Positions 1-9,803 of a stretch of 64,000 nucleotides of DNA are shown here, piece after piece. The stretch lies in the NCBI RefSeq assembly GCF_005886105.2, contig NZ_PNCO02000002.1, forward strand, positions 1,167,001-1,231,000, in the 5' to 3' direction. The notes beneath the pieces were generated by a model. That model was not told where the DNA came from and searched no databases. It saw only the letters and a program-made list of their open reading frames with translations. Source of the DNA: Pseudoalteromonas galatheae (lineage in GTDB: Bacteria; Pseudomonadota; Gammaproteobacteria; Enterobacterales; Alteromonadaceae). Position 1 is the stretch's first letter. Each line of letters starts with the position of its first letter. The position numbers and the translations under genes were made by a program.

Positions 1-972
1 ATTTCGAACCAATAGCAGTGCGAGTGGAATAAGTACAATCAACAGATATATTCCCGCATCTACTCGCCACTTAGCACTTTCTTGGTCGCGTTTAAGCACC
101 GATGTATTTGCACCCAAATTAGGTTTAAATGTCTCTATGTCACTGCTGTCAGCAGTATAGCTGGCAAATTTTCCACCTTTTACTCTAGCGAGTTTTTCAA
201 GTCGAGTTGGGAATAACTTGGGCACGACTATCTGGCCATATTGGTCTTTTAAAAAGCCGCCTTCAGGTAATTTGATTGGTGCGCCTTGCGCCGTACCTAA
301 GGCATAGATACTCAGCTTAAATGGGCTGTCAGAAAGAAGCTTTTGTACATCTTCTGCGTCTTCTTGTTCAAGTCCATCGGTTACCAAAATAATGTCACCA
401 TAGGTTGCACTTGCACCTGTTAACAAGCTAACGGCTTCTTCGATGCCGGCATACACATTAGAGCCTTTTGAGGGCATGATCTCTGGACGAAGGCTCGGGA
501 TCAAATTCTCAAGAGTGGTGACATCAGTTGTGAGGGGCGACACGGTAAAAGCATCGCCTGCATAGGCGACTAAACCCGTTTCGCCTTCTTTAAATAGCTT
601 TAGCATGTCTAAAGTTTTAAATCTCGCTTGCGTTAAGCGGTTTGGCGTGAGATCGGTTGAATACATAGAATAAGACATATCCAGCACTAACACTCTAGGT
701 GCCTGAGTTTTAAATACCGGTACTTCTTGTTTTTCAATACTTGGTCCCGCAACTGCAATAATGGCCAATAAAAAGAACACAATACCAAGCCAAGAGTTAC
801 TTTGTTTTTGGTGTTTTTGACCACCGGCTCCCATCACCACCTTCATCAGGTGCGGTGCGATAAGTTGCGCTGATTTTTGATTGGACTTTTTAGACCATTG
901 CAACGCACTATATATCACCCAAGGAATAAGAAGCCAAAGCAGATGTGGGCGAATAAATTCAAATTCCATCAT
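1..972 (-). CDS. VWA-domain membrane protein, BatB-like (3' end outside window)
   Basis: Reading the minus strand from the ATG pair at 972/969, the frame stays open to the window edge, so the C-terminus is missing. The protein starts with a membrane segment, has a second near residues 55-75, then a von Willebrand factor A domain with the MIDAS motif D-M-S-Y-S in VLVLDMSYSM, and another hydrophobic stretch close to the window edge. It begins 5 bp after the stop of the neighbouring VWA gene and closes the MoxR-DUF58-DUF4381-VWA-VWA order known from Bacteroides aerotolerance (Bat) and related gammaproteobacterial operons. In that family the VWA proteins are thought to bind metal and assemble with the MoxR AAA+ ATPase at the inner membrane; the substrate is unknown. 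A TPR protein (BatC-like) may follow outside the window. Confidence 0.85.
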   Translation of the reverse strand, partial: MMEFEFIRPHLLWLLIPWVIYSALQWSKKSNQKSAQLIAPHLMKVVMGAGGQKHQKQSNSWLGIVFFLLAIIAVAGPSIEKQEVPVFKTQAPRVLVLDMSYSMYSTDLTPNRLTQARFKTLDMLKLFKEGETGLVAYAGDAFTVSPLTTDVTTLENLIPSLRPEIMPSKGSNVYAGIEEAVSLLTGASATYGDIILVTDGLEQEDAEDVQKLLSDSPFKLSIYALGTAQGAPIKLPEGGFLKDQYGQIVVPKLFPTRLEKLARVKGGKFASYTADSSDIETFKPNLGANTSVLKRDQESAKWRVDAGIYLLIVLIPLALLLVRN

Positions 973-977
973 ATTAT

Positions 978-1961
978 TTACCCTCTTAATTTTGTTCTTA
1001 GTACAACACCGAGCTGAGCCACAAAAAGCAAGCCGAGTATCGCGAGGAGAGGAATATAAAACAGTGAAATCTTAGGACGGAAAGTCTGTGTTTCATCACT
1101 AATCGGCTCTAGCTCATCGAGCATAGCGTAGATGTTTTGTAGGCCTTCCACGTCTTTTGCGCGAAAATATTGCCCACCAGTTTCTTTGGCGATATGTTGC
1201 AACGTTTTCTCGTCTATACTACTACCAGCCATAGAATTAAAACCAAATAAACCAAAACCGCGCCTACCATCTGAGCCAACACCAACGGTATAAATCTTTA
1301 TGCCTTCTTCTCGGGCTAAGATCAGTGCTTCTTCAGGTTGAAGGTTGCCAGCGGTGTTTTGACCATCGGTCAGCAAAATCAAGATTTTGTTACTTTGTTC
1401 ACGTTCACCAAAACGCTTTACCGACAAACCAATAGCATCGCCAATCGCTGTGGCGCGTCCAACTAAACCAATTTGTGCCTCACTAAGCATTTGGCTAACC
1501 GTCGCTAAATCTCGGGTGAGTGGCGTTTGCAAAAACGCGGTGTCACCAAAAAGAATAAGTCCCAGACGATCTCCTTGGCGTGCTTCGATAAAGTCGCTAA
1601 CAACGGCTTTGACGACAGACAATCTGTCCACTAAGCGACCTTGGTATTCCATATCTTGCTCTGTCATTGAATCCGACAAGTCAACAGCAAGCATAATATC
1701 GCGTCCCTCATTTGGCACAACGATTGGGTCGTCAAGCCAAGTTGGGTTTGCCGCTGCGGTTACCAGTAACAGCCAGATGAGTGTTTCCACTAGGCTTACT
1801 TTTGCGCGCTTATTGAGTTGAGTTGTGCTCGCGAGTTGTAACTTTGCGGCACTTGGCATACGAATATTGATGTTGGTCTGCGCGATACTTGGTTTAAACT
1901 TCGCAATTAGCCAAGGCAGAGGTAACAATAAGAAGGCAAGGGGCCAACTAAACTCAAACAT
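978..1961 (-). CDS. VWA-domain membrane protein, BatA-like
   Basis: A 327-residue inner-membrane protein. Hydrophobic segments lie near residues 5-22, 58-75 and 300-322, and the VWA domain sits between the second and third. The metal-ion-dependent adhesion site is intact, with D94-x-S96-x-S98 in AVDLSDSM and the later T-D-G of ILLTDGQNT. The start ATG at 1961 overlaps the end of the DUF4381 gene by 8 bp, which points to translational coupling. In MoxR-type operons this protein is expected to work with the AAA+ ATPase and DUF58 protein as a chaperone-like complex linked to stress tolerance or metallocofactor maturation. That role comes from family context, not from this sequence. Confidence 0.9.
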   Translation of the reverse strand: MFEFSWPLAFLLLPLPWLIAKFKPSIAQTNINIRMPSAAKLQLASTTQLNKRAKVSLVETLIWLLLVTAAANPTWLDDPIVVPNEGRDIMLAVDLSDSMTEQDMEYQGRLVDRLSVVKAVVSDFIEARQGDRLGLILFGDTAFLQTPLTRDLATVSQMLSEAQIGLVGRATAIGDAIGLSVKRFGEREQSNKILILLTDGQNTAGNLQPEEALILAREEGIKIYTVGVGSDGRRGFGLFGFNSMAGSSIDEKTLQHIAKETGGQYFRAKDVEGLQNIYAMLDELEPISDETQTFRPKISLFYIPLLAILGLLFVAQLGVVLRTKLRG

Positions 1962-2385
1962 CGAGACGCTCCTTCACTTTGAAGGTATTAATCGCACGAC
2001 ATAGTTTATCGCTGAGTGCGGGGTCTTGAGTCGGTGCATATAACGAGTCGAGCTCTTGTTGAGTGAGTTCAACGCGTGTGAGTCTTGCTTGCAGCGATAA
2101 CCATTCTTGGCCCGATCTACTCGCAGCGGTATCACCATAATAATGTTTTACTAAACGTTTGAGTATGGTGTGTAATGCTTGGGCATTATCCTGCGAATGA
2201 CTCAGTTTTACGGCTTCCTTTTTTGCCTTTAAAAATTGTTGGCGACGATATAATAGCCAACACGTAGCCCCAAATATTGTGAGTAGAACACAAATGGCTC
2301 CCCACATTGGATAAGAAAGTGGCCACCAGCTCACGCTTTGAGGGATGACCACGTCATTAAGCTGGTCGAGTGGATTGACTTGCAT
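1954..2385 (-). CDS. DUF4381 domain-containing membrane protein
   Basis: A 143-residue protein with one strong transmembrane segment (about residues 25-47, followed by YRRQQ) and a mainly helical cytoplasmic tail. It fits the DUF4381 family, which is found almost only between DUF58 and VWA genes in MoxR operons. The ATG directly abuts the DUF58 stop codon, and the 3' end overlaps the next VWA gene by 8 bp, so the gene is co-translated within the operon. No catalytic residues are visible; a scaffold role in the MoxR/VWA complex is inference. Confidence 0.85.
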   Translation of the reverse strand: MQVNPLDQLNDVVIPQSVSWWPLSYPMWGAICVLLTIFGATCWLLYRRQQFLKAKKEAVKLSHSQDNAQALHTILKRLVKHYYGDTAASRSGQEWLSLQARLTRVELTQQELDSLYAPTQDPALSDKLCRAINTFKVKERLDV

Positions 2386-3339
2386 TTAACCCCTCATGAT
2401 TTGTAATTCGATTGGTAATGACGCGTCGTACTTTTGTAACGACATACCAGAGCGCTTGAGAAGCGCCAATCTTCGATTGAAAAAGTCAGACGCATTTTGC
2501 GAGAATTTGTCTCTAAATTGCTTGTCCATCAAGGGCAATGTCCAGTTTTGTTCGCCAGCTGAGACCTCAATCGCTTGGCTGTATTCAGGAAGATGATGCT
2601 CAAAAGGATCGCTCACCATACAACCAATTACTTCGTTATGGCGGGTGGCACGCTCTAGCAATTTAAAGCTTTCATCATTCAACTCCGTAAAGTCCGAAAT
2701 GAGGTAAATCAGGCTGCCGGGTTTGGCCAGATGCACAAGTCGTTTTAAATTCTCATTGAAACGATCCCCCGAGGGGGGAGTCTCTTTTTGAATTAATGCT
2801 TGTTCGTGCAGGGCACAAAACTGATGAGCTAGCGCAAGCACTCCACGGTCGCGAGCAATCGGCTTGAGCTCGTGGTGATTACTGTCATTAAACACCACAC
2901 CACCAACACGGTCGCCGCGTTGGCATGCAGCCCAAGACACCAAAATGCCTAAGTGCGCCGCAAGCACCGACTTAAGTAACAGCTTTGAACCAAATAGCAT
3001 GCTTGAGGAAAAGTCACAAAATACAAAAACGGGTCGCTCTTTCTCTTCTTGAAAGAGTTTCGTGTGTGCTTCACCAGTACGTGCGGTAACTCGCCAGTCA
3101 ATCGCACGAATATCATCACCATATTGGTATTGTCTGACTTCAGCAAACTCCATACCTCGACCTTTGTGCGGTGCAAGGTATTGCCCTGATTGAGCACTTT
3201 TCACTTTTCCTCTCGGTTTGAGCGAAAGTAAATGCGCCTTTGACTTATAAAAAAGTAGCTCTTTCAGGCCGAGTTCGACACCATTACTATGGCTCTCATT
3301 AAACCAGCTGGCTGAATTAAACTGCTTGATGTCGTTCAT
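2386..3339 (-). CDS. DUF58 domain-containing protein
   Basis: About 317 residues from the ATG at 3339. A TTG at 3357 would extend the protein into the upstream moxR gene and is less likely. The DUF58 signature is present (GRGMEFAEVRQYQYGDDIRAIDWRVTART, with the conserved R-x-Y-x-x-G-D-x-x-R-x-I-D-W pattern), followed by a VWA-like fold with DFSSSM. It lies 4 bp downstream of the MoxR ATPase stop. DUF58 proteins always partner MoxR AAA+ ATPases; the complex is thought to remodel or activate other proteins. No membrane segment is evident in this copy, so it is probably cytoplasmic. Confidence 0.9.
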   Translation of the reverse strand: MNDIKQFNSASWFNESHSNGVELGLKELLFYKSKAHLLSLKPRGKVKSAQSGQYLAPHKGRGMEFAEVRQYQYGDDIRAIDWRVTARTGEAHTKLFQEEKERPVFVFCDFSSSMLFGSKLLLKSVLAAHLGILVSWAACQRGDRVGGVVFNDSNHHELKPIARDRGVLALAHQFCALHEQALIQKETPPSGDRFNENLKRLVHLAKPGSLIYLISDFTELNDESFKLLERATRHNEVIGCMVSDPFEHHLPEYSQAIEVSAGEQNWTLPLMDKQFRDKFSQNASDFFNRRLALLKRSGMSLQKYDASLPIELQIMRG

Positions 3340-3343
3340 AGTA

Positions 3344-4300
3344 TTATGGAACAGCAACCAATTCTAAAATTTTACTGATCACCTGATCTTTGGTGATCCC
3401 ATCCGCCTGTGCTTCATAACTTAGCACGATACGGTGGCGTAGCACGTTATGCACCACAGCTTGAATATCTTCTGGTGTGACAAAGTCTCTGCCTTGTAGC
3501 CACGCATGTGCACGAGAACATTTATCAAGCGCAATTGTAGCTCGAGGACTCGCGCCATAATCAATCCAGCTTGCAAGCGTTGCATCAAAGCGTTGTGGCT
3601 GTCTGGTCGCAATAATCAATTGCACAAGATATTGCTCCAGCGGCTCGGCAAGATACATGCTTAGTACGGTTTTACGGGCCTCAAATAGGGTTGCTTGACT
3701 AATAGGTGTGAAGGTTGCTTGATACTCCTCCAACGCCTCGCCACGGGTGAGACGCAAAATATCGACCTCGGTTTCTGCGTCCGGGTAATCAATATTCAAA
3801 TGGAGTAAAAAGCGGTCGAGCTGCGCTTCAGGTAACGGATATGTACCTTCTTGCTCAAGCGGGTTTTGCGTCGCCATTACCATAAATAGCTCAGGCAATG
3901 GATACGTTGTTTTGCCAACGGTTATTTGGCGCTCAGCCATTGCTTCTAGTAGCGCTGATTGCACTTTGGCTGGCGCTCGGTTGATTTCGTCAGCCAAAAT
4001 CAAATGATGAAAAAGCGGCCCTTTCTCAAACACAAATTCGTTGGTTTGTTGGCGATAGATATCTGTACCAGTTACATCGGAAGGTAATAAGTCAGGGGTA
4101 AACTGGACGCGTTGAAAACTGCCTTCAATACCTTTAGCTAGTGCATTTACCGCACGGGTCTTAGCAAGACCTGGAGGGCCTTCAACCAATAAGTGTCCAT
4201 CTGCTAAAAGTGCGATAAGCAAGGATTCGGTCAGTGCACTTTGTCCTAAAATTTGGGTATCTAAATATTCTTTTAGTTGAGAAAACTCGTTTACTGCCAT
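3344..4300 (-). CDS. MoxR family AAA+ ATPase
   Basis: A 318-residue AAA+ ATPase of the MoxR clade. The Walker A motif GPPGLAKT is at residues 41-48, the Walker B motif LILADEINRA is near residue 110, and the sensor 1 region MATQNPLEQEGTYPLPEAQLDRF is very typical of MoxR. The C-terminal lid domain carries the SPRATIAL motif. It is the first gene of a minus-strand operon with DUF58, DUF4381 and two VWA genes, and is divergent from fadI across about 270 bp. MoxR proteins act as chaperone-like ATPases that help VWA partners insert metals or mature enzymes. The client here is unknown. Confidence 0.95.
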   Translation of the reverse strand: MAVNEFSQLKEYLDTQILGQSALTESLLIALLADGHLLVEGPPGLAKTRAVNALAKGIEGSFQRVQFTPDLLPSDVTGTDIYRQQTNEFVFEKGPLFHHLILADEINRAPAKVQSALLEAMAERQITVGKTTYPLPELFMVMATQNPLEQEGTYPLPEAQLDRFLLHLNIDYPDAETEVDILRLTRGEALEEYQATFTPISQATLFEARKTVLSMYLAEPLEQYLVQLIIATRQPQRFDATLASWIDYGASPRATIALDKCSRAHAWLQGRDFVTPEDIQAVVHNVLRHRIVLSYEAQADGITKDQVISKILELVAVP

Positions 4301-4533
4301 GAGACTGCCTTTTAAGCCGACAAAAATAAAAATAGTTATATGGACGCTGAATGAATAATCAAGTTGATTAGACTCATAATTTTAGAAAAGTTCATAAATT
4401 TTAAATAACAATTTCAAATACTTTGAGATCGACTAAAAATACATCTAAAGTTGATTTTCACGGTTTAAAAAGCAGCCATTTCGTGCTTTGCTATTGGCAA
4501 CTGCGATTTGGTTGTTTAGAATCGAAGGAAATT

Positions 4534-4550
4534 AACAGGTCAGACCTGTC
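4534..4550. promoter_or_regulatory. Probable FadR-type operator upstream of fadI
   Basis: The 17-bp stretch contains a perfect 15-bp palindrome, ACAGGT-CAG-ACCTGT with the central A at 4542, 19 bp before the fadI start codon. It closely resembles the FadR-type consensus (TGGTCNGACC core) that controls fad genes in enterics, vibrios and relatives. The position, overlapping or just downstream of the promoter, fits repression relieved by long-chain acyl-CoA. Binding is inferred; the other known gammaproteobacterial fad regulator, PsrA, uses a different motif. Confidence 0.6.
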
Positions 4551-4568
4551 AGCGGGAGAGCAAAATTC

Positions 4569-5879
4569 ATGTCTGAACAAAACATACTAAAAACATCAAA
4601 AGGCGACCGAATCGCTATCGTGAGCGGCCTGCGTACGCCATTCGCAAAGCAAGCTACCGCTTTTCATCACGTTCCAGCCCTAGATTTAGGTAAAATCGTC
4701 GTCAACGAGATGCTTGAGCGTTTGAATTTCGATCGTAAAGAAATCGACCAACTGGTATTCGGCCAAGTTGTACAAATGCCGGAAGCACCTAACATTGCGC
4801 GTGAAATCGTGCTTGGCACTGGCATGCCAGTTTCTGTTGACGCTTACTCTGTATCACGTGCATGCGCAACCAGTTTCCAAGCGATTGCTAACGTTGCAGA
4901 GAGCATTATTTCGGGCCAAGTGAGTGTTGGTGTTGCTGGTGGTGCGGACTCATCATCAGTGTTACCGATTGGCGTGAGCAAAAAGCTTGCAGGTAGCCTT
5001 GTTGACTTGAATAAAGCACGTACGCTTAAGCAGCGTTTACAGATTTTCTCAAAGCTAAGACTCAAAGACTTACTGCCAGTGCCACCAGCAGTTGCGGAAT
5101 ATTCGACAGGCTTATCAATGGGGCAAACCGCTGAGCAAATGGCTAAGACTCACGGGATCAGCCGTGCAGATCAAGATGCGATGGCGCACCGCTCACATAC
5201 CTTAGCTGCAAAAGCATGGTCGGAAGGCTTATTAAACAATGAAGTGATGGCTGCCCATGTTGAGCCATACAAAAGCTTTATTGATAAAGATAATAACATC
5301 CGTGAAAACTCCTCATTGGAAAGCTACGCCAAGTTAAAGCCTGTATTTGACAGACAGCACGGCTCAGTAACAGCAGCAAATGCAACGCCACTGACCGATG
5401 GTGCAGCGGCAGTATTAATGATGAGCGAAAGCAAAGCCAAAGCGCTTGGCTACGATATCTTAGGTTATGTGCGTAGTTTCGCCTTCTCTGCAATCGGCGT
5501 ACACGAAGATATGTTGATGGGTCCTGCACATTCAACACCTATAGCACTTGACCGAGCGGGTATTACACTTGCTGATCTTGACCTGGTAGAAATGCATGAA
5601 GCTTTCGCAGCGCAAGCGCTGTCCAATATGAAAATGTTTGGCTCAGACAAATTCGCGCAAGAAAAACTTGGTCGCAGTAAAGCAATTGGCGAAATCGACA
5701 TGGATAAGTTTAACGTGCTTGGTGGCTCACTTGCATATGGTCACCCATTCGCCGCAACTGGCGCACGCTTGATCACGCAAAGCCTACATGAGCTTAAGCG
5801 CCGTGGCGGTGGTCTTGCATTGACAACTGCCTGCGCTGCAGGTGGTCTTGGAGCAGCATTCGTATTGGAGAGCGCATAA
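4569..5879 (+). CDS. fadI: Acetyl-CoA C-acyltransferase FadI (3-ketoacyl-CoA thiolase)
   Basis: A 436-residue thiolase, the length expected of FadI rather than the shorter FadA. It cleaves 3-ketoacyl-CoA with CoA to acetyl-CoA and a shortened acyl-CoA, the last step of beta-oxidation. Thiolase landmarks are present: nucleophilic C99 in SRACATSFQ, the [19 protein letters not shown] segment in [19 protein letters not shown], and the C-terminal [10 protein letters not shown] with the second catalytic Cys. A GGGAG ribosome-binding site precedes the ATG. The stop codon overlaps the fadJ start (TAATG), so FadI and FadJ are translationally coupled and should form the multienzyme complex. The palindrome at 4534 probably controls both. 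Confidence 0.97.
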   Translation: MSEQNILKTSKGDRIAIVSGLRTPFAKQATAFHHVPALDLGKIVVNEMLERLNFDRKEIDQLVFGQVVQMPEAPNIAREIVLGTGMPVSVDAYSVSRACATSFQAIANVAESIISGQVSVGVAGGADSSSVLPIGVSKKLAGSLVDLNKARTLKQRLQIFSKLRLKDLLPVPPAVAEYSTGLSMGQTAEQMAKTHGISRADQDAMAHRSHTLAAKAWSEGLLNNEVMAAHVEPYKSFIDKDNNIRENSSLESYAKLKPVFDRQHGSVTAANATPLTDGAAAVLMMSESKAKALGYDILGYVRSFAFSAIGVHEDMLMGPAHSTPIALDRAGITLADLDLVEMHEAFAAQALSNMKMFGSDKFAQEKLGRSKAIGEIDMDKFNVLGGSLAYGHPFAATGARLITQSLHELKRRGGGLALTTACAAGGLGAAFVLESA

Positions 5880-7981
5880 TGTCAGTATTTTCTTATGAAT
5901 TAAACGACCATAAAGTCGCCATCGTTACAATCGACGTACCGGGCGAAAAGATGAACACCCTACGTGATACATTTGCTGATGAATTATTAGAGATCATCGC
6001 AAAGAGTAAACAAGATGATGTAACGGGTATGGTTTTTATCAGTGGTAAAGACGATAACTTTATCGCTGGTGCAGACATTAAAATGCTGGATAGCGCTAAA
6101 ACCCGCGAAGATGCGTTAGCGATTTCGGAAATGTGCCATAAAACCTTCTTTAAATTGGCAGATTTACCATTCCCAACTGTAGCGGCGATCCACGGCGTAG
6201 CGCTTGGTGGTGGTTTAGAGTTTGCGCTGGCTTGTGATTATCGTGTGTGTAGTGAAGACAGCAAGACTAAACTGGGTCTTCCTGAAGTACAGCTTGGTCT
6301 ATTGCCAGGCGGTGGTGGTACACAGCGCCTACCGAAATTAGTTGGTATTCAAAAAGCACTTGAATGGATGCTAACTGGTAAACAAGTTCGACCTAAGCAA
6401 GCGAAAAAAGCGGGCCTAGTTGACGATTCCGTGCCGCACAGTATTTTGCTCGACGTAGCGGTGAAGCTTGCTAGAAAAGGTAAACCTAAACCTCGCAAAC
6501 CGAAATTAGACAAAGTTAGTCAGTTGCTAGAGTCTAACCCGTTCGGACGTAATATCATTTTCAAAAAAGCACAAGAAAATGTTGAGAAAAAAACGGGTGG
6601 TCACTATCCAGCGCCAATCGCTATCATTAAAGCGGTACGCGCATCTGTAGAGCTAGACAAGCTTAAAGGTTATAAAACCGAAGCTGAGGGTTTTGCTGAT
6701 TTAGTGATGTCAGAAGTATCGCGCTCGCTCCGTGGAATTTTCTTTGCGACAACGGAAATGAAAAAGGATTTCCAAGGTAAAGATCTTGCTCCTGTGCAGC
6801 GTGTTGCAGTGCTAGGTGGTGGCTTAATGGGCGCAGGTATTACCTATGTTAGTGCGGTTAAAGCAGGCACACCAGTACGTATTAAAGATGTTGCGCATCA
6901 GGGCATTAGCAACGCATTAAATTACAGCTATAAGATCCTAACGCAACGCCAAAAGCGCCGTATTATTTCAAAGGCAGAGATGCAGTCAACTTTGAATATG
7001 ATCACGGGGACAACAGATTACTCTGGTTTTAAACACACAGACATGGTCATTGAAGCCGTATTTGAAGACCTAGACCTTAAACAGTCGATGGTGGCGGATA
7101 TTGAACGCGAATGTAGTGAGAGTACAATATTTGCAAGTAATACGTCATCATTACCAATCGGCCAAATCGCGGCAAAAGCGACGCGTCCTGAAAACGTAAT
7201 TGGTTTGCATTATTTCTCACCAGTAGAAAAAATGCCACTGGTGGAGATCATTCCGCACGACACCACCAGTGATGAGGTTATTGCGCGCACTGTGGCTTTT
7301 GCCCGTAAGCAAGGCAAAACCCCAATCGTCGTAAAAGACAAAGCTGGTTTTTACGTAAACCGTATTCTGGCACCTTATGTCAACGAAGCGGCAAATCTTT
7401 TGCTTGCTGGCGAGCCGATAGAGAAAATCGATCAAGCCTTGGTTGAGTTTGGTTTCCCAGTTGGTCCTCTTGCGCTTCTTGATGAAGTAGGTGTAGACAT
7501 TGGCTCTAAGATTGCGCCAATCCTAGAAAAAGAATTAGGCGCTCGCTTTAAGGCGCCAGATGCTTTTGCACGTATGATAGATAGCAAACGTCTAGGTCGT
7601 AAATCTGGTCGTGGTTTCTACACCTATGAAGGTAAAAAAGGCAAGCAAGTGGACGATTCAGTCTATGAATTACTTGGTGTCACGCCTTCTCCTAAATTGA
7701 ATAAACAAGAAATTGCGAACCGCTGTGTTGCACAGATGCTCAATGAGGCTGCGCGCTGTCTTGATGAAGGTATTATTCGTAATGCAAGAGATGGTGATAT
7801 TGGTGCTATTTTTGGCATTGGTTTCCCACCGTTCTTGGGCGGCCCATTTAGTTATATGGACAAAAAAGGCGCCAATAAGGTGTGTTCAGAGCTATCAACA
7901 TACGCAGCTGACAACCCTGTATTTACACCTGCGGAGCCGCTACTCGCAATGGCCGAAGAAGGCAAAGCTTATTACGAGTAA
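5879..7981 (+). CDS. fadJ: Multifunctional fatty acid oxidation protein FadJ
   Basis: A 700-residue trifunctional-type alpha subunit. Residues 1-190 form an enoyl-CoA hydratase/isomerase domain (IAGADIKML and HGVALGGGLEFALACDYR oxyanion-hole motifs). Residues about 305-490 form the NAD-binding 3-hydroxyacyl-CoA dehydrogenase domain (VLGGGLMGAGIT), with catalytic His in GLHYFSPVEKMPLVEI. Residues 490-700 are the tandem C-terminal 3HCDH domains. It hydrates trans-2-enoyl-CoA and oxidises the resulting 3-hydroxyacyl-CoA. The length and the pairing with fadI (1-bp overlap) separate it from FadB. An intrinsic terminator follows at 8029. Confidence 0.97.
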   Translation: MSVFSYELNDHKVAIVTIDVPGEKMNTLRDTFADELLEIIAKSKQDDVTGMVFISGKDDNFIAGADIKMLDSAKTREDALAISEMCHKTFFKLADLPFPTVAAIHGVALGGGLEFALACDYRVCSEDSKTKLGLPEVQLGLLPGGGGTQRLPKLVGIQKALEWMLTGKQVRPKQAKKAGLVDDSVPHSILLDVAVKLARKGKPKPRKPKLDKVSQLLESNPFGRNIIFKKAQENVEKKTGGHYPAPIAIIKAVRASVELDKLKGYKTEAEGFADLVMSEVSRSLRGIFFATTEMKKDFQGKDLAPVQRVAVLGGGLMGAGITYVSAVKAGTPVRIKDVAHQGISNALNYSYKILTQRQKRRIISKAEMQSTLNMITGTTDYSGFKHTDMVIEAVFEDLDLKQSMVADIERECSESTIFASNTSSLPIGQIAAKATRPENVIGLHYFSPVEKMPLVEIIPHDTTSDEVIARTVAFARKQGKTPIVVKDKAGFYVNRILAPYVNEAANLLLAGEPIEKIDQALVEFGFPVGPLALLDEVGVDIGSKIAPILEKELGARFKAPDAFARMIDSKRLGRKSGRGFYTYEGKKGKQVDDSVYELLGVTPSPKLNKQEIANRCVAQMLNEAARCLDEGIIRNARDGDIGAIFGIGFPPFLGGPFSYMDKKGANKVCSELSTYAADNPVFTPAEPLLAMAEEGKAYYE

Positions 7982-8028
7982 TGATGCCAATGTATCTTAA
8001 TACTCGTTAGTGAAAATATCCTATCTGT

Positions 8029-8052
8029 AAGCCGCTGTAATGCGGCTTTTTT
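8029..8052 (+). terminator. Intrinsic terminator after fadJ
   Basis: The hairpin AAGCCGC-TGTAAT-GCGGCTT (7-bp stem, 6-nt loop) is followed by an uninterrupted T run and lies 48 bp after the fadJ stop. This is a textbook Rho-independent terminator for the fadIJ operon. Confidence 0.9.
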
Positions 8053-8194
8053 CGTTCTCTAGTCTAGACTTAATCGCTGTAATAGCATGTAACTTTTATA
8101 TTATCAACATGGATTCTACAGCACCTAGACGGACTCTAATTTCTTCTTTTGCTTACTGCGCGCTAGGATTTGCTGAATTGGGACAGTAGAGTAG

Positions 8195-9727
8195 ATGAAT
8201 AGACGTATTTTTTTGCAGATTATTGGATTAGTTATTTTTACTATTTTGGTGAGCAGTGGTCTAGTTTATTGGTCTACTTTGTTAAACCACTCCATTTCTT
8301 CATTTCATCAGTCATGGCAATCAGAGACTGAAGTTGCAATTAGACGTGCTGAATTGTTATCTGAGCTGGAGCGTAGCTTTGGCTACAACGGCTTTATTCA
8401 TCACTTCAAAAATTATGTACTGCGCCAAGATGAGAATTATTACGAGCAAGCTTTAGCTGATGTTGAAGCAACCAAAACAACAATTCTGAAGTTGCAAAGT
8501 ACGGCGCTAAGCAGCCAAGAGACAAAGGCATTAGCTGCTATTCAATACACTTTTGATAAATATACACAAATGCTCGCACTTGCTAAGTCAAAATTCACAT
8601 CGAGAAGGTTGAGCTCTGAGGTTGTGGACAGCTTAGTGGAAGTGGATGATACGAACGCTGAAGCTGCATTTAATTATTTGCGTAAGTCGATTGGAGAGAA
8701 ATTTGCGCTTGCAAAGCAAAACCAAACGGTAAAGCTCGATCAAACCCAAGAATTGAGTAACACCGGTGTGTTGTTGTTGCTTCCAATAGTCTTGTTATTT
8801 GCTTGCTTAAACATTTTTACGCTCATTTTTGTGGTTAAACTGATCAACGAAAAAAGAAAGTTATTCAACTCTACTCCCGATGCCATTTTATATTGTGATA
8901 AAGACGGTAGGCTTAAAGAAGTCAATAAGGCCTGTACTGATTTATTTGGCTATCAGCCTCAAGAGCTATTAGGTATGCAGCTTGAAGACCTCGTTCCGGA
9001 GCGGTGTACCGGTAGACACGTCGTGGACACAGAGAAATTCCTAAGCACTTCTACGATGCGCCGAGTGACGCATGATGGACTTAAAATTTTAGGGCGGCAC
9101 CAATCAGGAGTGGAGATCCCAGTGGACATCGAGTTATCCACTGTGTCTGTCTCTAAAAATGATGTTTTTATTGCGGTGATCCGAGACTTACGTCAAGAGC
9201 AAGAATTGAAGAACCGTGCTGAACTGGACTTCTTAACTCAGGTTATGAATCGCAGAAAGATAGAAGCGCTATTGAAAGAAGAAGTGCAGCGGGCCATCCG
9301 CTATCATCGAGCGCTATCGCTATTGGTAATCGATGTTGATCATTTTAAACAATTAAATGACACCGCGGGACACCAAGATGGTGATAATGCATTGAAAGAA
9401 GTTGGACAGTTTCTAGGTGAGCAAGCACGCCCAAGCGATCATATTGGACGATGGGGCGGTGATGAATTTGTGATTATCTGCCCTGAAACTCGGCCAGATG
9501 CCGCGCTTAACTTTGCACAACGACTGGTACATGAATTTACTCGCTTCACCAGTTTTGGACTGACATTCAGCATTGGCGTGGCGGGATACGAGCTTATCGG
9601 TGAAAGCTTTAATCACAAACGATGTTTTGAAGAAGCTGACTTAGCCCTCTATGAGTCGAAAAACGGAGGTCGAGATCGTGCTTCGCTTTATATCGCGCCA
9701 CGCAGCTCTTTGGACAAAAAGGCATAG
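8195..9727 (+). CDS. PAS-GGDEF diguanylate cyclase, membrane-bound
   Basis: A 510-residue protein predicted to make cyclic di-GMP from two GTP. Transmembrane segments near residues 8-28 and 190-212 bracket a helical periplasmic sensor region. A PAS domain follows (about 219-335, with NSTPDAILYCDKDGRLKEVNKACTDLFGY), then a GGDEF domain (about 345-500). The active-site GGDEF is intact at residues 421-425. An allosteric I-site RPSD lies at 412-415, with the expected five-residue spacing, so product inhibition is likely. No EAL domain is present. It stands alone between the fadIJ terminator and epmC. The signal sensed is unknown. Confidence 0.93.
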   Translation: MNRRIFLQIIGLVIFTILVSSGLVYWSTLLNHSISSFHQSWQSETEVAIRRAELLSELERSFGYNGFIHHFKNYVLRQDENYYEQALADVEATKTTILKLQSTALSSQETKALAAIQYTFDKYTQMLALAKSKFTSRRLSSEVVDSLVEVDDTNAEAAFNYLRKSIGEKFALAKQNQTVKLDQTQELSNTGVLLLLPIVLLFACLNIFTLIFVVKLINEKRKLFNSTPDAILYCDKDGRLKEVNKACTDLFGYQPQELLGMQLEDLVPERCTGRHVVDTEKFLSTSTMRRVTHDGLKILGRHQSGVEIPVDIELSTVSVSKNDVFIAVIRDLRQEQELKNRAELDFLTQVMNRRKIEALLKEEVQRAIRYHRALSLLVIDVDHFKQLNDTAGHQDGDNALKEVGQFLGEQARPSDHIGRWGGDEFVIICPETRPDAALNFAQRLVHEFTRFTSFGLTFSIGVAGYELIGESFNHKRCFEEADLALYESKNGGRDRASLYIAPRSSLDKKA

Positions 9728-9803
9728 TCTAAGACGAGATCTTTTACTTTAGCCGCTAAAAACCTTACAATTTGCGCCCAGTTTAGACTTGTGGCGGATG
9801 TTG

